From: Homoserinimonas sp044769865
Lineage (GTDB): Bacteria; Actinomycetota; Actinomycetes; Actinomycetales; Microbacteriaceae
DNA length: 64,000 nt
Assembly (NCBI RefSeq): GCF_044769865.1
Contig: NZ_JBIZWA010000002.1
Span: forward strand, 62,001 to 126,000
Direction of reading: 5' to 3'
Part shown: positions 33,301-41,293 of the stretch, in pieces
How positions within the stretch are numbered: the stretch's first letter is position 1
Layout: every line of letters begins with the position of its first letter
The notes under the pieces: model-generated
Told to the model about the DNA's origin: nothing
Databases searched by the model: none
What the model saw: the letters and a program-made list of their open reading frames with translations, nothing else
Position numbers and translations under genes: made by a program

Positions 33301-34296
33301 ATGAGAGCCATTTGGAAGGGTGCCATCGCGTTTGGCCTCGTCAATGTGCCGGTCAAGGTCTACAGCGCGACGGAAGACCACGACATCTCGCTGCACCAGG
33401 TGCACGACGCTGATGGTGGACGCATCCGTTACCAGCGGCGCTGTGAGATCTGCGGCGAGGTCGTCGACTACGCCCACATCGACAAGGCGTACGACGACGG
33501 GGAACGCACCGTCGTGCTGTCGAAGGAGGATTTCGACGCGCTTCCCGTCGAACGCAGCCGGGAGATCGACGTCGTAGAGTTCGTGCCGAGCGAGCAGATC
33601 GACCCCATCATGTTCGAGCGGGCCTACTACCTCGAACCCGACTCCAAGTCGACCAAGGCCTACGCGCTGCTGCGCCGCACCCTTGAGGAGACCGACCGCA
33701 CGGCGATCGTGAAGTTCGCGCTGCGGCAGAAGACCCGGCTCGCGGCCCTGCGGGTGCGCGGCGACGTGCTCATGATCCAGACGCTCCTCTGGGACGACGA
33801 GGTGCGCGAGGCGAGCTTCCCTGCCCTCGACGAGCGGGTGCGCATCTCGCAGAAGGAACTCGACATGTCGGCCGCGCTCGTCGAATCCTTCGAGGCCGAC
33901 TTCGACCCTTCGCAGTTCACCGACGAGTACCAGGAACAGCTCCGCGAACTCATTGAGGCGAAACTGGAGCAGGGCGACGCGCTCGACACGGATGCGACCT
34001 TCGGCGAGTCGGAGGAGGGCGAGGGCGGTGGCGAGGTGCTCGACCTCATGGAGGCCCTCCGCCGCAGCGTCGAGAAGAGTCGCGGGGGCGGATCATCCGG
34101 AAGCAAGGCGTCCGCGAAGTCCTCGGCCAAAGGGTCGAGTCCAAAGAGCGCGTCAGGGTCATCCGCCGCGAAGCCCTCCTCCTCAAAGAAGGCCACGGAG
34201 CGGAAGAAGGCGCCATCGAAGAAGGCATCCGACGACAAGAAGCCCGCAACAACCAAGGCCGCTGCCAAGAAATCCTCCTCTCGCAAGTCGGCGTGA
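33301..34296 (+). CDS. ku: Ku homodimer subunit for NHEJ
   Basis: The 331-residue protein opens MRAIWKGAIAFGLVNVPVKVYSAT, the signature of bacterial Ku, and continues with CEICGEVVDY, the FVP bridge region and DPSQFTDEYQEQLRELIEAK at the end of the core (about residue 225). The last 70 residues are a Lys/Ser/Ala-rich tail (KKATERKKAPSKK), the extended kind that binds DNA and helps Ku slide. It recruits LigD to double-strand breaks. Confidence 0.96.
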   Translation: MRAIWKGAIAFGLVNVPVKVYSATEDHDISLHQVHDADGGRIRYQRRCEICGEVVDYAHIDKAYDDGERTVVLSKEDFDALPVERSREIDVVEFVPSEQIDPIMFERAYYLEPDSKSTKAYALLRRTLEETDRTAIVKFALRQKTRLAALRVRGDVLMIQTLLWDDEVREASFPALDERVRISQKELDMSAALVESFEADFDPSQFTDEYQEQLRELIEAKLEQGDALDTDATFGESEEGEGGGEVLDLMEALRRSVEKSRGGGSSGSKASAKSSAKGSSPKSASGSSAAKPSSSKKATERKKAPSKKASDDKKPATTKAAAKKSSSRKSA

Positions 34297-34328
34297 GCCC
34301 GGCCTGAGGCGGCCATAGAGTGGAGCCG

Positions 34329-35252
34329 ATGGGCTTCCACGATCACGATCACCACGACCACGCGGCTGGAGCGGCGAACCGCCGCCGCCTCGTGATCGCG
34401 ATCGTCATCATCGCGTCGGTGCTCGTGGTCGAGGTCATCGGTGCCGTGCTGAGCGGCTCGCTCGCGCTCCTCGCAGACGCCGGCCACATGCTCTCCGACC
34501 TCATCGCGCTCGTCATCGCGCTCGTGGCGACCGTCATCGCTGCGCGCCCACCGAGCGAGCGTCGCACCTTCGGCCACCGCCGCATCGAGGTGTTCGCCGC
34601 CTTCGTGAACGCGGGCCTGCTCGCGGCGGTCGTGATCTCCGTCGCGGTCGAGGCGGTCTCGCGACTCGGCGCCCCGTCTGGGCAGGTGCAGGCGCTGCCC
34701 ATGCTCGTCGTCGCGATCGTCGGCGCCCTGGCGAATGTCGCGGCGCTGCTCGTGCTGCGGGGCGGTGCCGCATCCAGCATCAATATGCGCGCCGCCTATC
34801 TCGAGGTACTGGGCGACCTGGCCGGCTCGATCGCGGTCATCGCTTCCTCGATCGTGATCCTCGCCACCGGATTCATGCCGGCGGACGCGATCGCCTCGCT
34901 CCTGATCGTCGCGCTCATCCTGCCGCGCGTCTTCATCATCCTGCGCGATGTCGTCGCCGTGCTGGGGCAGGAGGTGCCGAGGGGCACGGATGTCACGCTG
35001 ATCCGAGAGCACGTGCTCGCGACGCCCGGCGTGCTCGATGTGCACGACGTGCACGTGTGGTCGGTGACGCCGGGGCAGAACGTCTTCTCGGCCCATGTCG
35101 TAGTCGACGACGCGGTGCTGAAGGGCGGCGGCGCATCCGCTCTCCTCATCCGGCTCGACGCGTGCCTCGCCGACCATTTCGACGTTGAACACTCGACGTT
35201 CCAGCTCGAGCCGCCGGAGCACGCGGCGCAGGAACCGCTGCAGCACCCCTGA
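34329..35252 (+). CDS. Cation diffusion facilitator (zinc-type) exporter
   Basis: The 307-residue membrane protein starts with a His/Asp-rich tail (HDHDHHDH), then six helices with the zinc site LADAGHMLSDL in helix 2 and LEVLGDLAGS in helix 5, and a cytoplasmic C-terminal domain (DVHDVHVWSVTPGQNVFSAHVVV). The HxxxD pairing suggests Zn2+ or Cd2+ export by proton antiport. ATG 34329 lies 7 nt after TAGAGT (34316-34321); a GTG at 34320 overlaps that -10 and is rejected. Confidence 0.92.
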   Translation: MGFHDHDHHDHAAGAANRRRLVIAIVIIASVLVVEVIGAVLSGSLALLADAGHMLSDLIALVIALVATVIAARPPSERRTFGHRRIEVFAAFVNAGLLAAVVISVAVEAVSRLGAPSGQVQALPMLVVAIVGALANVAALLVLRGGAASSINMRAAYLEVLGDLAGSIAVIASSIVILATGFMPADAIASLLIVALILPRVFIILRDVVAVLGQEVPRGTDVTLIREHVLATPGVLDVHDVHVWSVTPGQNVFSAHVVVDDAVLKGGGASALLIRLDACLADHFDVEHSTFQLEPPEHAAQEPLQHP

Positions 35253-35354
35253 TGAGGCAGCGAGGGGCTCTCAGGCGGCTCGGAGGCTCCTGCGTCTAGC
35301 GTTGTGGGCTTGCCCAGCCCGGCGCCTGTCGGGAACACACCCGGAAACACTCTC

Positions 35355-36089
35355 GTGACTCTCTTCGATACTGAATCCCATCCTCCACGCCACCTCGCCG
35401 ACCCCGCCTCACCGGCCCCGAGCCTGCCGCCCGCGCTCCTGCGCCGCCTGCGGGGCGTCCGAACGGTCAAGGCGCTCCGCTCGCCCGTTGGCCTCCTGAC
35501 GGGAGGGCTGCTCGCTGCCGCATCGATCGCCCTCGTGCTCCCGACGAACACCGGCTCCGAGGCGCTCATCGCGTCGGTGCCCGAGCCGCCGGCGCAGTCG
35601 CTCACGATCGCGGCGGCATCGCCACTTGCGGCTCTCGCCCGCGACTCCTATTCGGCGGTCGCCCCGCCGAAGCTCCAGTACCCGCTGCCCCCGGGCAGTG
35701 CCGTCGCGAGTGGCTACGGCCCGCGTTCGTGCTCGAACTGCTACTCGAACTTCCACCACGGCATCGACATCTTCCCCGGCGCGGGCACGCCCATCGCTGC
35801 CATGGCCAATGGCGTCGTGAGCAAGGCGAATGCTGCCGGTGACAACGCCATGGGCGTCAACGTGCACATCGACCATGTGATCGATGGCGTGCCCGTGACG
35901 AGCGTCTACGGGCACCTCCAAGCCGGCTCGCTCGGCCTTCGCGTCGGCGACACGGTCACGGTTGGGCAGATCATCGGTCGCGTCGGCGCGACGGGCAACG
36001 CTGCTGGTGCCCACCTGCACTTCGAGATCCACCCGGGCGGTTCGGGCTCCGTCAATCCCTATGCGTGGCTGGCCGCCCGCATCGGCTGA
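35355..36089 (+). CDS. M23-family peptidase (LytM-type), exported
   Basis: The 244-residue protein has a long basic N-terminus, a hydrophobic membrane segment (about residues 42-62) and a C-terminal LytM domain: SGYGPRSC...HHGIDIFPGAG (zinc His and Asp) and AHLHFEIHPGG (HxH). It should trim or bind peptidoglycan outside the cell. GTG 35355 is preferred to GTG 35304, because a TAGCGT (35297-35302) places the transcript start after 35304; the 46-nt leader has no strong ribosome site. Confidence 0.85.
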   Translation: MTLFDTESHPPRHLADPASPAPSLPPALLRRLRGVRTVKALRSPVGLLTGGLLAAASIALVLPTNTGSEALIASVPEPPAQSLTIAAASPLAALARDSYSAVAPPKLQYPLPPGSAVASGYGPRSCSNCYSNFHHGIDIFPGAGTPIAAMANGVVSKANAAGDNAMGVNVHIDHVIDGVPVTSVYGHLQAGSLGLRVGDTVTVGQIIGRVGATGNAAGAHLHFEIHPGGSGSVNPYAWLAARIG

Positions 36090-36122
36090 ACGGATGACGG
36101 TGGCCTCGCGTAGCCTTAGGCG

Positions 36123-37352
36123 GTGAGTAAGCAGGATGGCAGCGCGCGGCAGGTCAGCGCGGCATCCGTCGACAGTTCGACCTCGCCGATCCTGCACGTC
36201 GACCTCGACGCGTTCTTCGCCTCGGTCGAACTGCTCGACCATCCGCACCTGGCCAACCGGCCGGTCGTCGTGGCCCGCGACTCACCGCGCTCGGTCGTCA
36301 CGGCAGCCAACTATCCTGCACGGCGCTTCGGCGTGCGGTCGGCCATGCCGCTCGCGCAGGCCAAGCGGCGCTGCCCCTCGGCGGTCGTGCTCGAGCCGCA
36401 TTTCGAGAAGTACCGGCACTATTCGCGCCTCGTCATGTCGATCTTCGACGACATGACCCCCACGGTCGAGCGGCTCGGCATCGACGAGGCATTCCTCGAT
36501 GTCTCCGGGGCCGGCAAGGTGCTCGGCAGTCCCGCGCAGGTCGCGACGCTCATCAGGCAGCGGGTGCGCGATGAGACGGGGCTGGCCTGCTCGGTCGGGG
36601 CGGCATCCACCAAGTTCGTCGCGAAGCTTGCGTCGGGCCGGGCCAAGCCCGACGGGCTTCTCGTGATCCCGGCGGCGGAGACACTGGAGTTCCTGCACCC
36701 GCTTCCCGTCTCGGCCCTCTGGGGTGTTGGCGAGGCGACCGAACAGGCGCTGACGCGCCACGCGCTCCACACGATCGGCGACATCGCTGCTACGCCACGC
36801 GAGAGCCTGCAGCGCGCGCTGGGCACGGCGCTCGGCAGCAAGTTGCACGACCTCGCGAACGGCATCGACCCGCGGCGTGTCACGACCGAGCGTGTCGAGA
36901 AGAGCGTCGGCCACGAGATGACTTTCGAGGTCGACGTGACGGATGGCGAGCAACTGCGCCGCGAACTGCTCCGTCTCTGCACGCGAGTCGGTGCCCGACT
37001 GAGGGCGAACGGCCTCGAGGCGAACACGGTCGCACTCAAGCTGCGTTACGCCGACTTCACGACCATCAGCCGCTCGCGCAAGCTGTCGACGCCGAGCGAC
37101 CTCGCCCGCACCCTCTTCACTGAGGCGCGTGCCCTGCTCGATTCGGTGGGCGAGCATCCGCCCGTCCGGCTCATCGGGGTGCGCGCCGAGCAGCTCGTCG
37201 AAGCCGGGGGAGCGGCGCTCACCCTGTGGGATCAGGATGACGGATGGCGCGACGCCGAGCGCACGGTCGATGGCGTCACCCGACGCTTCGGCATCGACAG
37301 CTTGCGTCCGGCTTCGCTGCTCTCCCCGCGGGCGGATCGGCCAAGGCCCTAG
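36123..37352 (+). CDS. dinB: DNA polymerase IV (Y-family)
   Basis: The 409-residue translesion polymerase has the catalytic acids in ILHVDLDAFFASVE (Asp27) and RLGIDEAFLDVS, the fingers segment YPARRFGVRSAMPLAQA, a helix-hairpin-helix thumb (LWGVGEATEQAL) and the little-finger domain. The C-terminus ends in a short proline-rich tail without a clear clamp-binding QxxL(F) motif that I can see. GTG start 6 nt after TAGCCT (36111-36116). No LexA box is visible upstream, unlike the gene at 22179. Confidence 0.95.
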   Translation: MSKQDGSARQVSAASVDSSTSPILHVDLDAFFASVELLDHPHLANRPVVVARDSPRSVVTAANYPARRFGVRSAMPLAQAKRRCPSAVVLEPHFEKYRHYSRLVMSIFDDMTPTVERLGIDEAFLDVSGAGKVLGSPAQVATLIRQRVRDETGLACSVGAASTKFVAKLASGRAKPDGLLVIPAAETLEFLHPLPVSALWGVGEATEQALTRHALHTIGDIAATPRESLQRALGTALGSKLHDLANGIDPRRVTTERVEKSVGHEMTFEVDVTDGEQLRRELLRLCTRVGARLRANGLEANTVALKLRYADFTTISRSRKLSTPSDLARTLFTEARALLDSVGEHPPVRLIGVRAEQLVEAGGAALTLWDQDDGWRDAERTVDGVTRRFGIDSLRPASLLSPRADRPRP

Positions 37353-37358
37353 TCGGCG

Positions 37359-37709
37359 TCAGCCCCAGCCGAGCTCGTGCAGCTGCACGTCGTCGATGCC
37401 GTAGTAGTGCGCGATCTCGTGTACGAGCGTCACGTGGATCTGGTCCTTGAGCTCGTCCATGTCTTCGCAGGCGGCCAGGAGCGGTTCCCTGAAGAGCACG
37501 ATCCGGTCGGGAAGTTCGCCGAAACCGTATTGGCCGCGGTCGGTGATCGCGACACCTTCGTAGACGCCGAGCAGGTCGAGTGAGCCGTCCTCCGGCCGGT
37601 CCTCGGTGACGAAGATGAGGTTGTCGAGCCCGTCCACCATCTCGTCGGGAAGCAGGTCAAGCTCATCGATGACGAGTTGTTCGAACTCCTCCGCCGACAG
37701 CTCAAGCAT
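37359..37709 (-). CDS. Zincin-like metallopeptidase family protein
   Basis: The 116-residue protein has the HExxH zinc motif in HEIAHYYGIDD near its C-terminus and PDRIVLFREPLL before it, the compact zincin family conserved in actinobacteria (formerly DUF1025-like). Proteolysis has not been shown for the family. Its start overlaps the DUF2017 end by 8 nt: third gene of the clpS operon. Its stop is 6 bp from the dinB stop. Confidence 0.88.
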   Translation of the reverse strand: MLELSAEEFEQLVIDELDLLPDEMVDGLDNLIFVTEDRPEDGSLDLLGVYEGVAITDRGQYGFGELPDRIVLFREPLLAACEDMDELKDQIHVTLVHEIAHYYGIDDVQLHELGWG

Positions 37710-38172
37710 CGATCGCCTCGATGAGGGAGTTCTGCACGAAGCCCAACCAGTCGTAGACATCCCGCATCATGGGGTCGACGCCGGGGCGATCCTCGTCGCC
37801 CTCCGCCTGGATGCCCAGCCGCGTGGCGAGGATCAGCCTGACGTCGGTGAGGCTGCGAAGCCACGCCTGCACCTGCTCGGGTCGGAGGCGCAGTTCGCCT
37901 TCCCGCACCTCGTCGAGCGCTTCGAGGATGACGCCGGCATTCGCGAGCTTGCGGCCGGCGAGGTCTGCCTGGGTGAAGCGCCGGAACTCGGCGGAGGCCT
38001 CGGGGTCGTCGGGGTACGCGTCGGGAAGGATCCGCCCGACCGCCGGGTCGTCGAAGTCGGCCGCGGCGACGACGTCGGCAGCCTGCCGGGCGAGGGTGCT
38101 CAGGAGCGCCACCTCGGCCTCCTCGATCTGCGCCACGACAGCACCATCGGGCTGCGGCTCGAAGCGCCTCAT
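37702..38172 (-). CDS. DUF2017 family protein
   Basis: The 156-residue protein matches the actinobacterial DUF2017 family, nearly always downstream of clpS: LLSTLARQAADVV, DPAVGRILPDAYPDDPEASAEFRRFT, and a C-terminal VDPMMRDVYDWLGFVQNSLIEAI. Mostly helical and acidic. Likely linked to ClpS or Clp proteolysis by context alone. ATG 38172 overlaps the clpS stop by 4 nt. Confidence 0.9.
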   Translation of the reverse strand: MRRFEPQPDGAVVAQIEEAEVALLSTLARQAADVVAAADFDDPAVGRILPDAYPDDPEASAEFRRFTQADLAGRKLANAGVILEALDEVREGELRLRPEQVQAWLRSLTDVRLILATRLGIQAEGDEDRPGVDPMMRDVYDWLGFVQNSLIEAIDA

Positions 38173-38453
38173 GCGTCGACCTTCGTCAGGGTGGCCCACA
38201 GACCGTAGTCGTGCATCGCCTCCACGTGTCGCTCCATCTCCTCGCGACTCCCGGATGCGACGACCGCCTTGCCTTCGAAGTGCACCAGCAGCATCAGCCG
38301 CTCGGCCTCGACCGGCGTGAATCCGAAATAGGTGCGGAAGACGTAGGAGACATACGACATGAGGTTGACCGGGTCGTTCCAGACGACCGTCTGCCACGGC
38401 GAGTCAGAGGCGACCTCGCGCCGTGTGTCGGTGCTCTCGAGCGTGCGGGTCAT
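38169..38453 (-). CDS. clpS: ClpS adaptor of the ClpAP/ClpCP protease
   Basis: The 94-residue adaptor delivers N-degron substrates to a Clp ATPase. The core is plain: WNDPVNLMSYVSYVF, then the LLVHFEGKAVVASGSREEMERHVEAMHDYGLWATL block. The flexible N-terminal tail (about 20 residues) is present. Head of the clpS-DUF2017-metallopeptidase operon. Confidence 0.95.
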   Translation of the reverse strand: MTRTLESTDTRREVASDSPWQTVVWNDPVNLMSYVSYVFRTYFGFTPVEAERLMLLVHFEGKAVVASGSREEMERHVEAMHDYGLWATLTKVDA

Positions 38454-38499
38454 GACTCCAGCCTGTCACATGGGGATGAGCCGCCCGTGGGGCGGAAAC

Positions 38500-38530
38500 A
38501 GGAAAGGCCCGGCAATGCCGGGCCTTTCCT
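38500..38530 (-). terminator. Strong hairpin after tRNA-His
   Basis: Exact 14-bp arms (38500-38513 and 38517-38530) with a 3-nt loop, followed on the minus strand by TTTCCTG-type pyrimidines. Placed 22 bp past the tRNA end, before clpS. Confidence 0.75.
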
Positions 38531-38552
38531 GGGCCTCCAGGGAGGCTCACCG

Positions 38553-38629
38553 TGGGGTGAACGACGGGACTCGAACCCGCGACATCCGGCACCACAAGCC
38601 AGCGCTCTACCAACTGAGCTACGCCCACC
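38553..38629 (-). tRNA. tRNA-His (GTG)
   Basis: Cloverleaf on the minus strand with a GTGGGCG/CGTTCAC acceptor (two G-T pairs), anticodon loop TTGTGGT (GTG at 38593-38595) on a CTGGC/GCCGG stem, and a T-arm GCGGG/CCCGT. The extra G at -1 (38629) opposite C73 is the histidine identity element. The 3' CCA is encoded. Orn lies upstream, the usual actinobacterial neighbour. Confidence 0.95.
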
Positions 38630-38683
38630 ATGTGTTCTCGCCTGCCGATTTCTCGACCCGGCGATGGCAACTAGAAGATTCTA

Positions 38684-39304
38684 TTACAGACGCGAGGCGA
38701 AATCTTCCACCACGCCGGAGGAGATGACCTGCAGCTCCTCGGTCGTCGGCCCGGGGTCGGAGACGAAGACGGCCTTGCGGTAGTACTCGAGCTCGCGGAT
38801 CGACTCGAGGATGTCGGCAAGGGCCCGGTGTCCGCCGTTCTTGACGGGTGCGTTGATGTACACGCGGGGGAACCAGCGGCGGGCGAGTTCCTTGATCGAC
38901 GACACGTCGACGCTGCGGTAGTGCAGGTGGCTGTCGACGCGGGGCATGTATTTGGCGATGAAGGCGCGGTCGGTGCCGATCGTGTTGCCTGCGAGGGGAG
39001 CCTTGCCGGCCACCGGCACGTGCTTCAGGATGTACTCGTTCACGGCGAACTCAGCGTCGGCGAGGCTCACGCCGTTGGGGAGTTCCTCGAGGAGGCCCGA
39101 CTCCTCGTGCATGTTGCGCACGAAATCGCCCATGTTGTCGAGCGCCGACTGGTCGGGCTTGATGACGATCGAGAATCCCGGGTCGACCGGGTTCAGGTCG
39201 TAGTCGGTGATGACGACGGCGACCTCGACGAGTTCGTCGTTCTCGAGGTCGAGTCCTGTCATCTCGCAGTCGATCCAGACGAGTCGGTCGGAGGTGCTAG
39301 CCAT
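38684..39304 (-). CDS. orn: Oligoribonuclease
   Basis: The 206-residue DEDDh exonuclease degrades short RNAs (including pGpG) to nucleotides. Catalytic acids are Asp12 and Glu14 in WIDCEMTGLD, with NTIGTDRAFI and the later His-Asp pair in NGGHRALADI. The family length is about 180-200. ATG lies 6 nt after TAGGAT (39311-39316), so the transcript is probably leaderless. It precedes tRNA-His. Confidence 0.97.
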   Translation of the reverse strand: MASTSDRLVWIDCEMTGLDLENDELVEVAVVITDYDLNPVDPGFSIVIKPDQSALDNMGDFVRNMHEESGLLEELPNGVSLADAEFAVNEYILKHVPVAGKAPLAGNTIGTDRAFIAKYMPRVDSHLHYRSVDVSSIKELARRWFPRVYINAPVKNGGHRALADILESIRELEYYRKAVFVSDPGPTTEELQVISSGVVEDFASRL

Positions 39305-39362
39305 TGGGAAATCCTATCGCCGCCCAGTGACTCGCCATCACAGTGGTGCTAACAATGAGGGC

Positions 39363-39632
39363 ATGACTGACTCAAAGCCCACACTCGCCCACGGCGACGA
39401 ATACATCGTGATCTACAGCGGCGGCCCGAGCGACGGGCAGACCGACCGTCGTATCAGCACGGATGGCTCGTGGGACGACTCGCTCACCGTCCTCGCGTCT
39501 GAGGCTGGAAACGAGGGGATGATCAACTACGACGCCACCAGCTGGCGCGAGGTCGGCGGCACGTATCACGTCACCTATACCTACGACCCGGGCGACAGCG
39601 AGCAAATTGAGGACCCGGCCGACCGCGACTGA
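39363..39632 (+). CDS. Small acidic hypothetical protein
   Basis: Eighty-nine residues, soluble and acidic, with GDEYIVIYSGGPSDGQTDRRIS and TYHVTYTYDPGDSEQIEDPADRD. The strands and Gly/Tyr pattern suggest a small beta-rich domain. I recognise no family. A strong hairpin follows it, which supports it being a transcribed gene. Confidence 0.65.
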   Translation: MTDSKPTLAHGDEYIVIYSGGPSDGQTDRRISTDGSWDDSLTVLASEAGNEGMINYDATSWREVGGTYHVTYTYDPGDSEQIEDPADRD

Positions 39633-39645
39633 GTACCGCGTGAGT

Positions 39646-39679
39646 CCGCGGTGGGCACTGTGGAAGGTGCCCGCCGCGG
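39646..39679 (+). terminator. Hairpin between the small gene and tRNA-Arg
   Basis: Thirteen-base arms (39646-39658, 39667-39679; one T-G pair) and an 8-nt loop, 13 bp after a stop codon. TATCCT right behind it (39680-39685) could be the tRNA-Arg -10. Confidence 0.65.
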
Positions 39680-39696
39680 TATCCTAGGGGTGCCCA

Positions 39697-39769
39697 GCCT
39701 CCGTAGCTCAGGGGATAGAGCAGGAGCCTTCTAATCTCTTGGTCGCAGGTTCGAATCCTGCCGGGGGCA
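39697..39769 (+). tRNA. tRNA-Arg (TCT)
   Basis: Acceptor GCCTCCG/CGGGGGC, D-arm GCTC/GAGC, anticodon loop CTTCTAA and T-arm GCAGG/CCTGC with TTCGAAT loop. The anticodon stem GGAGC/TCTCT has a C-T mismatch at 31-39 and a G-T pair at 27-43, so the loop may open to nine bases. CCA is not encoded. Confidence 0.93.
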
Positions 39770-39778
39770 CAGTGTCAC

Positions 39779-39819
39779 TTGCCACGCTAGTTCGGAAAGT
39801 TGCCACCTAGTCTGGAAAA
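39779..39819 (+). repeat. Imperfect tandem repeat directly after tRNA-Arg
   Basis: Two adjacent copies of TTGCCAC-(G)-CTAGT-Y-YGGAAA (39779-39799 and 39800-39819), 9 bp past the tRNA. Such repeats resemble transposon or integrase ends, and a tRNA 3' end is a common attachment site, but no transposase or integrase is nearby. Possibly a relic. Confidence 0.4.
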
Positions 39820-39862
39820 TCGCGATCCCGTGCTTGCGCGAGCCGCCCGTAAGCTTCAGGGC

Positions 39863-40252
39863 GTGCCGCACACCCTGACGGATGCCGGGCTCGCCTTCGC
39901 GACCGAGCGTCACCTAGCCACCCTGTCGACCCACGCTAAGGATGGCAGCATCCACGTGGTCCCTGTCGGCTTCACGATTGTGAGCGGGACCGCTCGAATC
40001 ATCACATCCGGGTCGTCGCAGAAAGTGCGAAACATCCGCGCACGCCAGCACGCAACCATCTCGCAGGTCGATGGCGCCCGATGGTTGACCCTGGTGGGCA
40101 CGGGAAGGGTGGTGGATGATCCGGAATCCGTCGCCGAGGCGGTACGCCTCTATGCGGAGCGCTACCGCACGCCCCGCGTGAATCCGCAGCGCGTCGCGAT
40201 CCTCATCGAGATCACGAAAGCGATGGGCTCACGGGGGATGATCGCCGACTGA
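39863..40252 (+). CDS. PPOX-fold F420/FMN-dependent oxidoreductase
   Basis: The 129-residue protein has the split-barrel flavin-binding pattern: LAFATERHLATLSTHAKDGSIHVVPVGFTIVSGTARIIT, SSQKVRNIRARQHATISQVDG and WLTLVGTGRVVDDPE, typical of actinobacterial F420-dependent PPOX enzymes. Substrate unknown. I chose GTG 39863 (behind CAGGG), where the homology begins; GTG 39830 or TTG 39800 would extend into the repeat region. Confidence 0.83.
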   Translation: MPHTLTDAGLAFATERHLATLSTHAKDGSIHVVPVGFTIVSGTARIITSGSSQKVRNIRARQHATISQVDGARWLTLVGTGRVVDDPESVAEAVRLYAERYRTPRVNPQRVAILIEITKAMGSRGMIAD

Positions 40253-40280
40253 GGTCGACGACCATCCCGCGCTTCTGAGT

Positions 40281-41219
40281 TCAGTAGTCTCGTTCGTCCG
40301 GCGCTGTGCGCTGACGCACGGTGCCGGCGGAGACAGGTCCAGGCGTCTGATCGTCATCTGCGGGGCTCGGAGACTCGCCCGCAACGGGTTCTGCCCCGGC
40401 AGACGAGCTCGGTCCGTCCACCACGTCGGTCGAATTAGGCGACCCTGTCACTGACGCTTGGGGAGGTGTGGCCGGTGTAGAGGCGGTCCAGTCCTCGACC
40501 GGGGCTTCGCTCCCACGCGCCGTCACTGATTCCGGCAGCGCATAGTCCGGGGCCGTGAATGGCTCCGCCGCCGTCGCGTCCTTGCCACCGGTCGCAGCGG
40601 CGTTCGAGGGTTCGGCGGTTGCGGGCGCGCCGGTTGCAGGCGCGACTGTCGCGGGACCGGCCTCGTCAACCTGCTTGCGAGCCCACTCCTTCTGCTGGCG
40701 CACGAGGTCCTGGTCTGCCTGGCCGGCTTCGTAGGCCCAGGTGTCGAGGTCGGCCTTGAAGAGCTTCTTGGCGCGTCCCGGCCGGATCTGCCACTCCACG
40801 AGCCGGTTGCGGAACTCGATGAGTGACTGCTCGGCCTGGAAGCTGAACGATACGGAGTTGCGCTTCATCTCCTCGATCTCGTGCGCGGCCCAGTCGGCGA
40901 CCATGCCGCTGCCGTTGAGGGGGAGGAGTCGCAGGCGAGTGTCGGCGTCGTGCAGCAGATGCTCGGCGTGCTGCTGTTCCGGGAGGGAGAGCGCATTCCA
41001 GCGGGCGGCCCGGCGGGCGCCGCTGATGAGCGCCGCCACGGTGGCGATGCGTCGCTCCTGCTCGGCGTGCGCGATCGCGCGGCGCGCGCTTCCGCGGCCG
41101 ATGAGGGCGGCGACGACGCCGGCCACCACGATCGCGAGGAAGGGGATGACCGCCGTCGAGATGACGCGCCACCCATCGTCAGAATTGAGCCAGTCCACGA
41201 GATCGTTCCACCATTGCAT
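40281..41219 (-). CDS. Membrane-anchored protein with a proline/alanine-rich tail
   Basis: The 312-residue protein has one N-terminal transmembrane helix (about residues 22-42), then a helical, Arg-rich cytoplasmic region (about 45-190; AEHLLHDADTRLRLLPL, ADWAAHEIEEMKRNS) and a long disordered Ala/Pro/Thr/Ser tail (about 195-312). The middle part looks like a conserved Microbacteriaceae hypothetical. No motif gives a function. Confidence 0.75.
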   Translation of the reverse strand: MQWWNDLVDWLNSDDGWRVISTAVIPFLAIVVAGVVAALIGRGSARRAIAHAEQERRIATVAALISGARRAARWNALSLPEQQHAEHLLHDADTRLRLLPLNGSGMVADWAAHEIEEMKRNSVSFSFQAEQSLIEFRNRLVEWQIRPGRAKKLFKADLDTWAYEAGQADQDLVRQQKEWARKQVDEAGPATVAPATGAPATAEPSNAAATGGKDATAAEPFTAPDYALPESVTARGSEAPVEDWTASTPATPPQASVTGSPNSTDVVDGPSSSAGAEPVAGESPSPADDDQTPGPVSAGTVRQRTAPDERDY

Positions 41220-41273
41220 GGGGCAGATACTATGCGAGACCGGGGTACATCCCGGGCGTGGTGGGGCGTGTCG

Positions 41274-41290
41274 TCTCGGGTCGCCCGAGA
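41274..41290 (-). terminator. Hairpin after the 41294-41650 gene
   Basis: TCTCGGG and CCCGAGA arms with a 3-nt loop, 4 bp beyond the stop codon of the leftward gene. No T-run follows. Confidence 0.5.
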
Positions 41291-41293
41291 TGC

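Noticed and set aside
34320..34328. GTG 34320 as start of the CDF exporter
   Set aside because: It overlaps the TAGAGT -10 (34316-34321), so it would lie upstream of the transcript start.
36090..36122. LexA box before dinB
   Set aside because: No GAAC-N4-GTTC or near match is present in the short gap; only a TAGCCT hexamer.
39731..39913. Minus-strand frame ending with CPRQDSNLRPRD
   Set aside because: This peptide is the well-known false translation of a tRNA gene; the frame crosses tRNA-Arg.
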